Assembly (NCBI GenBank): GCA_039881045.1
Contig: JAYWVB010000040.1
Span: forward strand, 62,001-126,000
DNA: 64,000 bases
Direction: 5' to 3'
Origin: Chaetomium olivaceum
Lineage: Eukaryota; Ascomycota; Sordariomycetes; Sordariales; Chaetomiaceae
The position numbers were made by a program, and so were the translations under genes. How positions within the stretch are numbered: position 1 is the stretch's first letter; each line of letters opens with the position of its first letter. The notes under the pieces are model-generated. The model ran no database searches and was not told where the DNA came from. It saw nothing but the letters and a program-made list of their open reading frames with translations. Positions 1-10,929 of the stretch are shown piece after piece.

Positions 1-1750
1 AGAGCTTGCGTCGCGCCGTGTCTCGGAGGTGGCTTCTTGACGAGACCCTATACGAGGGCCGCTGGCCTCGCCCGTTTGGCCTGGATCCTTCACGGTTTGA
101 TGACCGATTGGCGCTGGCACGGTTTTCAGCGCTGTCATCTCCAGTTTCCTCCGGGCTTGACGAATCCTCCCCTCCACCTTGACCTTCGTGCTCGCCATGC
201 CCTTCCTGGCCACCGTTAATGACAACAAAGAAGTCGCCGTCGTCGCGGGTCTCGCCGAGTAGAAGCGCTGGAAGTTCGCTAATTCGGGTCGGCGGGTTTA
301 GGAGCCCGTTTAGGTACTCCAACCCGGAACCTCGTTCCCCAGCCGGGCGCGGGTGGTCCATGACGGGCATGAAAAGATTTTCGGTAACCTGAGCCTGCCT
401 GGTGAATACGTTGGTCAAGATAGACTGGCGATCGGCGGTGTCGGGAGTGTCCTCGTTCAGGGCCCTGGTTGTGCCATCCGTAATGTGAACTTCCCCGGTG
501 TTGAGGTTGACCACCTTGCCCTCTCGCGGACGGTCGGAATCGGGTTGCGAGAAACCCCCCTCGCGGCCGAACAAACTGCTTAATGGCTGCCGGCTGGTTA
601 CCAGCTGTTCTACTTCGGTGGAGCTCATGACCTGGTCGTCAAGACCGTCGAGGATGTCCCGATGCATGTGTTTGAATACAACGTAGTAAGCTCGAAACAG
701 GCGCAAGCAATCCCTGCGATTGATGTAGCCGTCACCATCGATGTCGTAGCCCTTGAATACGCGGCTGAGCCTGTCCTTCCTCTTGCGGTACGCCGTACCG
801 CGTAGGAATTCGGAGAAACCGATCAGATCGTCGTCGTTGTCGTCGTAAAAGGCAAACATGCGGTCGTGCAAGAGATTCGGCGCGATATGTCTATAACCGC
901 CTGACGGAACCAAGTAGCGTTCAAACGTCTTGCGGTCCATGGCCAGGCCCAGCTCATCGGGGTCTTCGCGCCACTCGGTGCTCGCCATAAAGGTCCACTG
1001 CTCCCAGAGCGCCTCCAGCTCGGGACGCTCGAAACCGGTTTCCTTGGAGAGCTTAGCCATAAGATGCTTGGGCAAGAGTCTCAGACAGTTCTCGGGATCA
1101 CCCGGGTACCACACCGGCTGCAGCGGGCGGGAGCCGAGGCGTGGGACGGGGACCCGGATCTTGTAGAAGATGTGCGTTTTGGTGTGGAGCCCTTGCGACT
1201 CGCATGTCTCGCAGAGATCAAAGTCGGTGCAGTTGGCGCAGCGGTAGCGGATGCCACGGATTGGCGTAATGCCGCAGCCGTTGCATAGGCAGCCCCGATG
1301 AACGTAGGCGTTGCGCCGGGCATTGTCCTCGGAAACGCGAAAGAGAAGGCTAACGATATTTTGGCCGGCACGCTGCTGCTGGGCGGCGAACTGGTTGTTG
1401 TCATCATCGTACCAGTTGTCGTCCATCACATGGTCATCGGCGACCGTCTCGGCGTCGTTCAAGGGGCGGACCGTGTTGACATCGACGTTCTCGTCAGCAT
1501 TAGACTCGACCGACGTGGTGGAAGCCTCGGAAGGCTCGCGGCTGTGGCCATGGACAACATCCGGAAGCGAGCGCCTTCGGTGTCGGATAGCATTGCTTCT
1601 ATGCAAGCGACGATCGGGGGCGGGCTCAGGCAGCGGTGGGTCGTAGACGCGGTAGCAAAAGTAGCCCAGGGTCGCGGTTACGGCAAGCGACAAAATGGCT
1701 ACGCTAATGCGCTGCCTGGTCAGCGTCGAGGCTGCGGCAGATGATTCCAT
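1..1750 (-). CDS. ZZ-type zinc finger and EF-hand membrane protein, C-terminus cut by window edge
   Basis: The frame is open from an ATG at 1750 to base 1 with no stop, so at least 583 residues are present and the C-terminus lies outside the window. A hydrophobic segment near residues 16-37 (ISVAILSLAVTATLGYF) looks like an N-terminal membrane anchor. A ZZ zinc finger lies at about residues 150-193, with CNGC, CANC and CETC pairs. Two EF-hand loops follow, one acidic (DDNDDDLIGF, about residue 300) and one canonical (DIDGDGYINRRD, about residue 335). The downstream part is polar and looks disordered. Fungal ZZ/EF-hand proteins with this layout are known but poorly characterised; a calcium-responsive, membrane-tethered role is inference. 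It is divergent from VPS53, about 600 bases away. No intron is needed in the visible part. Confidence 0.85.
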   Translation of the reverse strand, partial: MESSAAASTLTRQRISVAILSLAVTATLGYFCYRVYDPPLPEPAPDRRLHRSNAIRHRRRSLPDVVHGHSREPSEASTTSVESNADENVDVNTVRPLNDAETVADDHVMDDNWYDDDNNQFAAQQQRAGQNIVSLLFRVSEDNARRNAYVHRGCLCNGCGITPIRGIRYRCANCTDFDLCETCESQGLHTKTHIFYKIRVPVPRLGSRPLQPVWYPGDPENCLRLLPKHLMAKLSKETGFERPELEALWEQWTFMASTEWREDPDELGLAMDRKTFERYLVPSGGYRHIAPNLLHDRMFAFYDDNDDDLIGFSEFLRGTAYRKRKDRLSRVFKGYDIDGDGYINRRDCLRLFRAYYVVFKHMHRDILDGLDDQVMSSTEVEQLVTSRQPLSSLFGREGGFSQPDSDRPREGKVVNLNTGEVHITDGTTRALNEDTPDTADRQSILTNVFTRQAQVTENLFMPVMDHPRPAGERGSGLEYLNGLLNPPTRISELPALLLGETRDDGDFFVVINGGQEGHGEHEGQGGGEDSSSPEETGDDSAENRASANRSSNREGSRPNGRGQRPSYRVSSRSHLRDTARRKL

Positions 1751-2345
1751 GATGTCCGTCGCGGCACCATGGTTGGGGCCTTTTCGTGTGCCCTGCCCGG
1801 GTTAGGCGAACAGTTGTGTTTTTGGTTCGAGAAAGTCGAGCTCAGGTCTTGCTTTGTTTCGTCCAGTTTGTCAGGAAGTTTGCGAAATTGCCCGCGATAA
1901 CAGTGCTTGGGTTTGTTATCGGAGCTCGAGCGGGTCTTCCTTCGCCGCCTTGGTCTGGAGACAACCTGAATGGGAGTTTCCACATACAAATAGTTCAAGA
2001 AGTCGAAAGTTAAGTTACGAGAAACGGTCTTTTTGTCGATAGTAAACACCACAAACTGGGAATGAAGATTTGCGTATTATTCTAGAATTAGCATCGAATT
2101 ACCTTTTCCAGGAAAATCTTTAGTTCAACCCCTCCCTTCCCCCCAAACTCTCTTTAAACAGCTGCTGGGTGCTTTGTCGCGGCAAGCCAATCAAGTTAGA
2201 CACTGTTGTCTTACACACCACCTAACAGTATCCCGTACTTGGCGCTCGTCCCTGAACTCTGTTAAACACCAACAAGTGGCCCCTGGTCTGTCGAGGTCGA
2301 CTACCTGCCTGACACATTCCGCAGCGAGACGAGCCCCGAGACACC
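1751..2345. promoter_or_regulatory. Divergent intergenic region between ZZ/EF-hand gene and VPS53
   Basis: 595 bases hold the 5' flanks of two genes transcribed apart. Short open frames here show no domain signal. I see no clear TATA box or known operator. Confidence 0.5.
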
Positions 2346-5038
2346 ATGAACATCGCCGTTGCAGAATCCCTATCGCTTGATTCAGGTAACCAACCGACCT
2401 CTTTAGACTCCCAACAGCCCTCGGAGCGGTACAATGCGATGCAATGCGAAGCAGTAACTGACATGTTCCCGGTCTCGCAGTGGAGTACGATCCGATCGCG
2501 CACCTGAACCTGCTCTTCTCGCACCCGTCTACCGTCCCCTCCGTTGCACGCGTCTCGTCGAACATCCAGCGCCACAAAGATGGCCTTTCCCGCTCCATCA
2601 CCGCCCTCGAGACCACCCAGGCCTATGGGCCCGACTCGTCGCTGGAGCGCATGCAGTCGGCTCAGGCCGAGCTAGCGTCCCTCTTCCAGCGCATCGAGAG
2701 TGTGCGCAGCCGCGCGCTGCAGACCGAGCGAGACATCACGACCATGACCGCCGACATTAAGCGCCTCGATGGCACCAAGCGCAACCTCACCCTCAGCATG
2801 ACCGCGCTGAAGCGCCTACAAATGTTGACCACGGCCTATGAACAACTACGCGGCCTCTCCCGAACCCGCCAGTACCGCGAGTGCGCCGGCCTCCTGCAGG
2901 CTGTCCTGCAGTTGATGCGCCACTTCAACAGCTATCGCAGCATTGAGCAGATTGCCGTGCTGAGCCGAAATGTCAGCGATCTGCAGCGTGAGCTGCTCGA
3001 GCAAGTCTGCGAAGATTTCGAGATAGCTTTTGCGAAGGGTGAGGTAGCCGCACGCCGTGGCGTTCTGGTCGAAGCCTGTCTGGTCATGGATGCTCTCGGT
3101 GATCACGCCAAGACGAGGCTGGTGACGTGGTACGTTAACACCGAGCTTCGGGAGTACCGTCACGTCTTCCGGGGCAACGACGAGGCAGGAAACCTAGACA
3201 ATATTGGGCGCCGCTACGCATGGTTCAAGCGCACGCTCAAGACGCACGAGGAGGAGCACGCTGCCATCTTTCCGCCCCACTGGCGAGTCGGGGAGACGTT
3301 AGGGATGGCCTTTTGCGACGGCACGCGGGAAGACTTCAAGGGCATCCTCGAGAAAAGCATGCGCCGGATCGACGGGGCCAAACTTGACGTCAACCTGCTT
3401 CTCAGTTGTCTCCAGGAGACGATGGATTTTGAACAGAGCCTAGAACGTCGGTTTGCAAGCGAACCGCGGGCCAGCATCGATACCCTAAGCTCGGCGGATG
3501 ATCGGATACAGAGCTTCAACGGCTCTATATCCGTCGCTTTTGAGCCGTACCTGAGCCTATGGGTCGAGTCGCAGGACAAAGCCCTAGCATCCATGATTCC
3601 GAAATACAAGACACAACCGCTCATACCAGCCGACGAAGAGTTCTCTCCTCAGGCCGTCATCCCATCTGCAATCGAATTGTTCCATTTCTACAAGCTCACA
3701 CTTTCACAATGCGCCAAGCTGTCTACTGGGGAGCGGCTGCTTGATCTCAGTGGAACATTAGCCAAGTACCTCGACGAGTACGCTCAACAAGTCCTCGTCA
3801 CTTTCTTACAGCGCGGTGGACCACAGGGGCCCCCTATTCAGGAGGCCATTCTCGTTTTGAACACGGCAGATTTCTGGCATACCAACACCAACCAATTAGA
3901 GGAGAGCATAAAGAAGCGCATCGACCCTGACATGGCATCAAAGGTGGACCTCTCGTCGCAGTCCGACTCTTTCATGGGGGTCGCCAGCGCGGCCGTCATG
4001 TCCCTGGTGGCCAAGGTCGAGCTCGACTGCGAAGGCGCCTGGCGGGAGATGAAGAATACCAACTGGAGCCGCATGGAGAGCGTCAGCGACCACAGCTCGT
4101 ACGTTGGAGAGCTTCTCAAGCACGTGAACGGCAAATCCCGGGAGATCCTACCGCTCTTCATCAAGCAGCAGTACGCCCGCGCCTTCTGCGACAACCTTGT
4201 CGAGCGCCTCGCCATAGCCTACATCAACAACATCGTCCAATGCCGCCCCGTCTGTGAAGTCGGCGCCGAGCAGATGCTGCTCGATAAATACGTCCTCACC
4301 AAATCCTTTGAAAACCTCCTCTCCTACCACAACACATCCACCGCCGCCACCACCACAACCAGCGCCCTCACCTCCCCCTCCTCCCCCTCCTTCCCCAACC
4401 CACCCCAAAACCCACCCCCCGCAGGCTTCATCAAGCGGGTCAACCAGTCCATGACGCGCATCGACCCGCTCCTCAAAACCTTACAAGTCCGCCCTTCCCC
4501 TCCCGAGGGGCTGGTGCAGGCGTACCTGATCCATATCGGCGACCGCTCCGACACCAACTTCCGCAAGATCCTCGAGCTCAAGGGCGTGCGCAAGCAGGAC
4601 CAGCCCCACCTCATGGAGCTGTTCGCCATCCACCGCGAGGGCCACTCGGCCGGCGCGCCCCTGGTCCAGAACTCCCCGCTGCTGACCCCGCTCATGGCAC
4701 CCGGTGGCTCCTCGTCGTTGGCGGCGGGGGGCGGGCTGGGCGCCGGGGGAGGGCTGGGCTTGGGTGGCGGCGGTAGTGGTAGCGCGCCGGTAAGTGCGGG
4801 GTTGCAGGGCCGGTTTGATGCGGCGTCTTTGGGGGAGAAGCTGTTGAATGCGGCGCGGGACGGGGTGGAGAGGATGGGGACGACACCCGGGGCGGGCGGC
4901 GTCGGTGCGGGCGCGCAGGAGAAGGCGACGATCAATGAGAATTTGAAGAATATTGGTATGTTCTTTAAGAGGGATATTGGGGGGTTGGGGGCGAGGTTTG
5001 GGAAGAGGGATATCACGCCTACTGGGATGGATGGTTAA
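2346..5038 (+). CDS. VPS53: Vps53, GARP complex subunit
   Basis: Two exons, 2346-2385 and 2481-5038, give 865 residues. The 40-base first exon (MNIAVAESLSLDS) splices through a 95-base intron into VEYDPIAHLNLLF, the conserved Vps53 opening; reading from the second exon alone would lose the true start. The family is a tethering subunit that works with Vps51, Vps52 and Vps54 at the trans-Golgi network to receive endosome-derived vesicles. Residues 40-150 are coiled-coil-like (RALQTERDITTMTADIKRL), as expected for the Vps53 N-terminal domain, and the helical body runs to about residue 740. Two linkers are low in complexity: a Thr/Pro/Ser stretch near 4330-4430 and a Gly-rich tail region near 4715-4800. 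The C-terminus is conserved in style and ends at 5038. Confidence 0.93.
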
Positions 5039-5684
5039 GTGGGTTTTTGGGTTGGGGGGTTTCTCCGGCTGGGTGGTGTGTGGCCATGGGGTTAAAACGA
5101 CTGCGTTGGGGCGGCTTTGGATTGTTTACTTGGCTGGAGCTGGAAATATAGACGGTAGACGGACAATTGAAAGGCCTGGGTGGCGCTGGGCTGTTGTGAA
5201 CCCGGATATGTACATTATACATACAACCCGATTCGGTTACGTAACGAAGGAGGCGGTCATATTCATCGCACTTTGTCACTGTGTACTAACTTTGGCGATC
5301 CGAGAATCATTGTCTCTAACGTCCCATGATATACCCCAAGTTGGTCTCCTTTATCCTTCCTTTCCTCCTTTCTCACATAGGGACTCGGGGTTAGGGTTAG
5401 ACTTGACTTGGGACCAAACCACTTGGAGCAACCACTCCTCGACTTCATCCACCGCAACCTTTAACTCGGTACTTACACATCCTCCATCCTCCACTAACAT
5501 ATCAACCAATCCCGATCGGCACATGTTCCTATTGATTATATATGAGATCACAAACAACGCTCATCTCGAAATGCCATTCCATCAATCCTCAATTTGAACC
5601 ATCATTTTTGGTAAATGAGTCCAATCCAAGTGGCATGAAGAGTCGTGAGACGGTTAATTTAGTTTAACTACTTTCCCATCCACG
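5039..5684. other. Intergenic, VPS53 3' flank and NPR2 5' flank
   Basis: No supported gene. A short telomere-like motif (TTAGGGTTAG) lies at 5391-5400. Confidence 0.5.
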
Positions 5685-7207
5685 ATGATTCAAGGGATAT
5701 TTTATGCCCGTTTCTTTCCCCAAGAAGGTACCTTCCTTTTGCCATGGGTAGTTGAATGAATTACTGACCTTATCCAGGGACCAAGATCGTATCCCAAAGC
5801 CCACCAGGTTGCATTGTTCCCGTGGCCGGCGCCGCAACCACCAAGCCGCCACTCTTCGACTTCAACGTGCTACAAGAGTACATCATCCCGCGTCAGGCCT
5901 TTTGCAATCGCTACATCACCGTTGCCGACCCTGAGGGCAAGTACTTCGTTCTCGGGTTCCGGTTTCCATCCCCAGCCCGCGATACGATCGGAATGAGTTC
6001 ATCTTCAACTTTGGCCTGGTCGTCGAGAATGAAGTCGACCAGATTCCCTACGAGCGCGTCGTGCGCCGCCTGGCCGTGACCTTTGCCGAGATGGAGAAGC
6101 AGAGTGGGTTTCTCAGCCAGGATGTCGACGCTTCCTCCGCTCGTCGGCCCATCGGGTCGTTGCTAGAGATCATCAAGGAAGACCTGAACAACTACGGCGA
6201 ATGCATGATCCCGGTTGGTGAGTCCTTACCCCTTTACTTACTTTTGTATCCCATCCCCCATTCCCCTCCGCAACCCTACTTACCCCCCCACCTCTCCCCT
6301 ACTAGACGACGCCAACACCATCAACATGAAACTCTTCCCGCACCATCCCACACCGCCCGAAGTCAAGGGCTGGCACGTGCCCGTCGCCAAGATGAAGTTC
6401 GCCGACGTGGTCGATCCCACATGGGACCTGACGCTGCAGCGGGTGACGGCGCACATCGACGGGGTGTCGGACGTGCGGCGGATCGCCTTCCTGGCCGACG
6501 TGTCGCTGGAGCTGACCCAGCTGGCCCTGCGCCACCTGCTCTACTACGACACCATCCTGCTGCTCGACATGTTCTTCTTCGGCGCCTGCTACGCGCCGCG
6601 CCCGGGCATCCACGATTTCGTGGCCAACGTCGGTGGTATGGTCGACGAGTGCGCGAATTATGTCTGTGTTGGGTCGGGAAGGGGCCACGGCCGTGGTGGT
6701 GGGGAGGATGACGAGGACGAGGACGACGATGATGATGGCGTTAGTATCAGCCGCGCTGGTAACGGTAACGGCAACGGCGACACCAACAACGGCCACAAAA
6801 ATAGCAACGGCACCACGCACAGCCACCGCGTATCCAACTACCTGCTCATCAAGCTCATGACGAGCTTCTGTGTCGGCAAAACAGTAATGGAATGGCTGAA
6901 GGGCCACATGGACAACGGGGTGGACGTGCTGCGGCTGGTGGACGTTCGGCGGCTAGTGCAGTTCGGGGTGATCAAGGGGTGCCTGTACAGGGTGCACAAG
7001 TACGTGGTGTCCAAGCAGTACCTGGCGGCACTGGCGACGGGCCAGGCGCGGCCGGCAGCCGGCGGGGACCCGCTGCAGAAGTACACCGACGGCTGCCACA
7101 CCTTCGACCAGATCATCACGGAGCAGAACCTGACCGACGCCGAGATCATGGACAAGCTCAAGAGCTTCCCTGCGCCGGCAGGCGACATGACGGTTCTGTA
7201 CAGGTAA
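5685..7207 (+). CDS. NPR2: Nitrogen permease regulator 2 (Npr2/NPRL2), with one frame break
   Basis: Three exons, 5685-5727, 5778-6217 and 6306-7207. The protein opens MIQGIFYARFFPQEG, then KIVSQSPPG, the Npr2 N-terminus; the last exon opens with DDANTINMKLF, matching the family. Npr2 pairs with Npr3 in the SEACIT/GATOR1 complex that restrains TORC1 at the vacuole when nitrogen or amino acids are low. At about 5957-5962 the frame must step back by one base to go from GKYFVLGF to PVSIPSPRYDRNEFIF, the conserved continuation; with one added base the exons close exactly at 461 residues. A fungal-style insertion near 6670-6830 is Gly-, acid- and Asn-rich (EDDEDEDDDDDGV). The gene ends about 290 bases from the convergent tyrosyl-tRNA synthetase gene. 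Sequence error is the likeliest cause of the break. Confidence 0.9.
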
Positions 7208-7493
7208 GGTGGTTGGTCGGTGGTAACGGGCCCCGGACATGCGCGAGTGGATGTGCGGGGTTGGCTGCTTGCTTATGATACATACATTAGTGCCCTGGCT
7301 TCGGCAGCGAAGGTCTATGTAGTAGTAGTACATGAATATACAACGCCCACCACGGGCAGCGTCTTTCTATAGTTAGTGGTATACAACACGCCACTGCTCT
7401 CCACACTTCATCTTACTGATCGCCTAGGGGTCGTATGCGTTATCTGTCGCTTTGAGTCCTCCTTTCCAAAGGTACCCACCCGTCATCTTCCTC

Positions 7494-9643
7494 CTACCCC
7501 TTCTTCTCTTCCTCTTGCTCCTCTGTCTCTTCCCCCAACCCCTTCGTCCCCTTCCTATTTCCCCACGCCTCGTTTTGCTCCCTTAGCTCTTTCTCGTGTA
7601 GCGCCTGCGATGTCTTATACAAGCTATCCATTCTCTTCTGCTCCTCCATTTTGATCAGGTCATTCAACTCACCCCGGATTTTTGACTCCGTCATGGACTT
7701 CTTCTTCGGGAAGGTCTGGCCATCTATCATACCCAGTCCGTCGATATTCTCCCGTGCCTCGTCAGCCGTCTTGCGACCCGTCTTCATATCGTCGAGGTGC
7801 CTCTTGAGCTCACGGATACGACCCGTGAACGGCATGCCGGGGTACCTCTCGCCTGACTCCTCGTACTCCAGGTCGTCGACGACCTGGATAATGCGTACGT
7901 TGTGCTTGCCCTTGCGGAGGATGAGGAGCTTGTTGTCAATCAAATACTTCTCCGTCTCCTGCGGAAACCAGAGGCTGACGGGATTCCACGTCAGCATTGA
8001 CGGGTCCATGGGTTCGCCCTTGCCGGGGCGGCGGCCGGGCAAACCGCCGATATAGGCCCCCTGTTGTGTGGCAAGCCGGTGGCCGTCGGTGGCGCTCGTG
8101 GCGAGACGGGCGGCGTACAGGATGCGGCCGATCGATTTGTTCATGACCAGGGATCTCGGGAGTTTCATGTCGATCCGCGGTGCATTGTTCGAGGTCGTCG
8201 GTCCTACCGGGGGTTCATACACCTCATCAAGCGCCTGGGTCACGAGCGAAGTGGTCGGGCCGCCCTTGCTGTACATCATTGCGTGTTGTTGCCGTGCCTG
8301 GTCCGCGGCTGCTTGCCCGTGTACCAATGCCAATACTTCGTAGGCGAGGCAGTGCTGCGCGATGCGTTTGGACGGGTCCTCCATTTGTTTTTCCATGACG
8401 TTCTGAATCGCCGCCGAGGACATGAATGTGAAGAGCTTGAGGAGTCTCTCCACATCGTCATCCGGCCGGCGGACAAAGTACCCGTACAGATCGAACGTGG
8501 TCGTCATGAACTGGTCCAGCCATACCGCATTTCCGGCGCTCTTCCCAAACTTGACACCGGCCGAATCCAGCAGGAGCGGAACGGTAAAGCCGACCGGGTC
8601 GTCGATTGGGCCTGAGAAAGGTTTCCGTTTGGCTGGATCCGGCTCGCTGTCCCGAACGGCCTTGACAATTTCAATACCGGTGACGATGTTGCCGTACTGA
8701 TCAGAGCCACCAATTTGCATCTGCACGTTCTGCTGATCGAAGAGCGTCCACCAATCCCAGCCCTGCATGATAGGGTACGAGAATTCGGCAAACGACACAC
8801 CGTCTCCTTCCTTCATCTTCCGCTTGACACTGCAACCGCGGGTCAGAATATAGGGCATACGGTCGACGGGGGTCGTACTCACGTATCGCGGGATAGCATG
8901 GGCCCAATCCGCATAAACTGGCCAGCCCTCCTCATAACCTCAAGCATGGGCATCGAATTCCACCATGTGTTGTTATTGACCAAGCCCCGTTGCCAGGCCC
9001 ATTCCTTCTTGTATCCATACCTCCTGGCCTGCTCCTCAACATTGTTCCACAGCTTCTTCAACTGGAAATGCACCTTGGTGACGTTCATGGCCAAATCGGC
9101 CTTGCTGAGCGGCTCTCGATCTTTCAACCGATCTGTGGGGTCCCCGATTTTGGCCGTTGACCCGCCGAGGAGTGTGAAGGTGCCATATCCGTGCATGTAC
9201 ATCCAGAAGAGCGGCATGAGAGGGAGGAGGTGGCCGACGTGGAGCGAGCTCGCCGTGGGGTCGATGCCAACGTAGGCTTTTACCCTTTTGATCCTCATCA
9301 ATTCGCGAATCGTCTCTCTCGATCTATACAATAACACCGACATGTCAGGAACCATACCAAAGAGACAAGGGAATGGTGCGGCGGCGGGCAATCCAACCTA
9401 CCCAGCCAGGTCCTTGACGTAACCCCGTTCCTCCAGCATGTCCCAGGTATTGAGCGCCTTCCCTTCCTTGACCTCTTTTGCGCGCTTTTCCCAATCGGCC
9501 AATGCCAGCGCCTGCTTCCTATACCACGCAGTTGTGATATTCCTGCGCTGAATGGGTGCCACGCCCCTGGCGAATGCGGCGAGGCAGCTGCGGCAGACAC
9601 TCCCTCGCCGGAGCAGCGGTGCCACTGAGGGCGCCATTGCCAC
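7494..9643 (-). CDS. MSY1: Mitochondrial tyrosyl-tRNA synthetase
   Basis: Three exons read from the right: 9643-9402, 9323-8883 and 8829-7494, giving 672 residues. The class I signatures are present: HVGHL (HIGH box) in the second exon and KFGKS (KMSKS box) in the third. The N-terminus is basic and Arg/Ala-rich ([16 protein letters not shown]), fitting a mitochondrial presequence. It is followed by a helical extension ([13 protein letters not shown]) before the catalytic core. The enzyme charges mitochondrial tRNA-Tyr. In Pezizomycotina the orthologue is CYT-18, which also helps group I introns fold using an N-terminal extension and insertions; that second role is inferred here by orthology only. 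A C-terminal S4-like region ([17 protein letters not shown]) is followed by a charged tail. All splice sites are canonical and phases agree. Confidence 0.94.
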
Positions 9644-10231
9644 TATTGTGTCTCCCTAATAGCTCGATAAATATCCGATCCGACGGATAAGCATAGTACA
9701 GTGCCGACAGGAGTCGGTGAAGTTGTCGTGGGGTAGAGTATTTGGTCGGAGAAAGAGTCTGTCTCGAAACGCGACACACCCCACGCTTCAGCCGGTCCCA
9801 AAAATTTGGTCACCGTTACCGGCAGTATTTCGTCGCAGGGGTTTCGGGGTCCCCATTTTGTGGATCTCACCGCTTTCCATGCTGAGCCGAGCCATGTTTC
9901 GAACCCGGGCCTGGGCTGTGCACGTGCTGTGCTGCGCTAGGAAGGAAGAAATTCCCATTCCGACCCGGTACCTTCTCGGTGCATGGAAGTGGGGTCCTTC
10001 GGCTGACATCAACGACAAGACGATTGGCAGGCAGTGGTCCCGATTGCCGAGGAACCAGCAGCAAGCAGCGCGCCGTTTCGGCAACCATTTTCACGGGCCT
10101 CCCGCTCCGCCGCCGTCGTCGATTTCACACCAGACCAGGCAGTCGAAACCCCCGGAAGCAATCAACTCCCAACGCAGCGCGCGGCCGAACCAATTGACTG
10201 CCCGCTGACTGCCCGCTGACTGCAACACACC
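9644..10231. promoter_or_regulatory. Divergent intergenic region, MSY1 / SDH4
   Basis: 588 bases between two divergent nuclear genes for mitochondrial proteins. No other gene is supported. An 11-base direct repeat sits next to the SDH4 start (listed separately). Confidence 0.5.
10195..10216. repeat. 11-base direct repeat in SDH4 leader
   Basis: TGACTGCCCGC occurs twice in tandem and is followed by a third partial copy (TGACTGC), ending about 10 bases before the SDH4 ATG. It probably lies in the 5' untranslated region. Confidence 0.8.
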
Positions 10232-10929
10232 ATGGCATCGATTGCTCGCCCCTCCCTGCTGAGGCAGGTTGCTTCAGCCCGCCCAGCCCTCCAACAGAGC
10301 GTCATCGTCCGCGCCGCCCACCCAACCGCCATAACCGCCTTCCACACCACCGCCCGTCGGGATCTTCTACCTCCTCTTCCGCGTGCGCATCTTCCATTTT
10401 TCTAGCAACAAGGGCATGCTTGCTAACTATCTGACCAGAGCGTGTTGACGGCACAGGTATGATATGAATGAGCGGCATTTCCCCGCCAACCTACTCAGCC
10501 CATAATCCGCCGGCAGAAAAGCCATCGGCGTAGCCCTTGCCGTCTCCTATCTAACCGAAACCCCCGCGATATATAGTAAACGACGCCGCCCCGGTACCCG
10601 AGCCATCTCCGTCGCACGGGTCCTACCACTGGACGTTCGACCGCCTGGTGGCCGCGTCCCTGATCCCGCTCACCGTCGCCCCCTTTGCGGCCGGCTCGCT
10701 GAACCCGACGCTGGACGCCTTTCTCTGCGCTACCATCCTCATCCACTCGCACACCGGCTTCCAGAACATCATCGTCGACTACCTCCCCAAGAAGCGGGTG
10801 CCGCGCTCCCGCAAGGCCTTCTCGTGGGGCCTCAACGCCGCCACCGCCGTCGTCGGCCTGGCCCTCTACGAGTTCGAGACCACCGACGTCGGCATTACCG
10901 AGACCATCAAGCGCATCTGGACCGCATAG
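10232..10929 (+). CDS. SDH4: Succinate dehydrogenase membrane anchor subunit (CybS)
   Basis: Three exons, 10232-10382, 10439-10456 and 10577-10929, give 173 residues. Exon 2 is only 18 bases, yet it is required: it supplies QRVDGT and joins the presequence exon (ending LLPPLP) to VNDAAPVPEPSPSHGSYHW, with phases closing exactly. The first intron has a good branch site (GCTAAC) and the second has CTAAC. The basic N-terminus (SLLRQVASARPALQQS) is a mitochondrial presequence. The mature part has three hydrophobic helices. The second carries HSHTGFQNIIVDY, which holds the haem-ligand His and the Asp-Tyr pair of the ubiquinone site in complex II. The protein anchors the SdhA/SdhB dimer in the inner membrane. 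Confidence 0.94.

Noticed and set aside
4785..4810. Possible intron with GTAAGT in the VPS53 Gly-rich region
   Set aside because: The only nearby acceptor would give an intron of about 18 bases, and the frame is open without splicing.
4324..5016. 230-codon minus-strand open frame
   Set aside because: Antisense shadow of the low-complexity end of VPS53.
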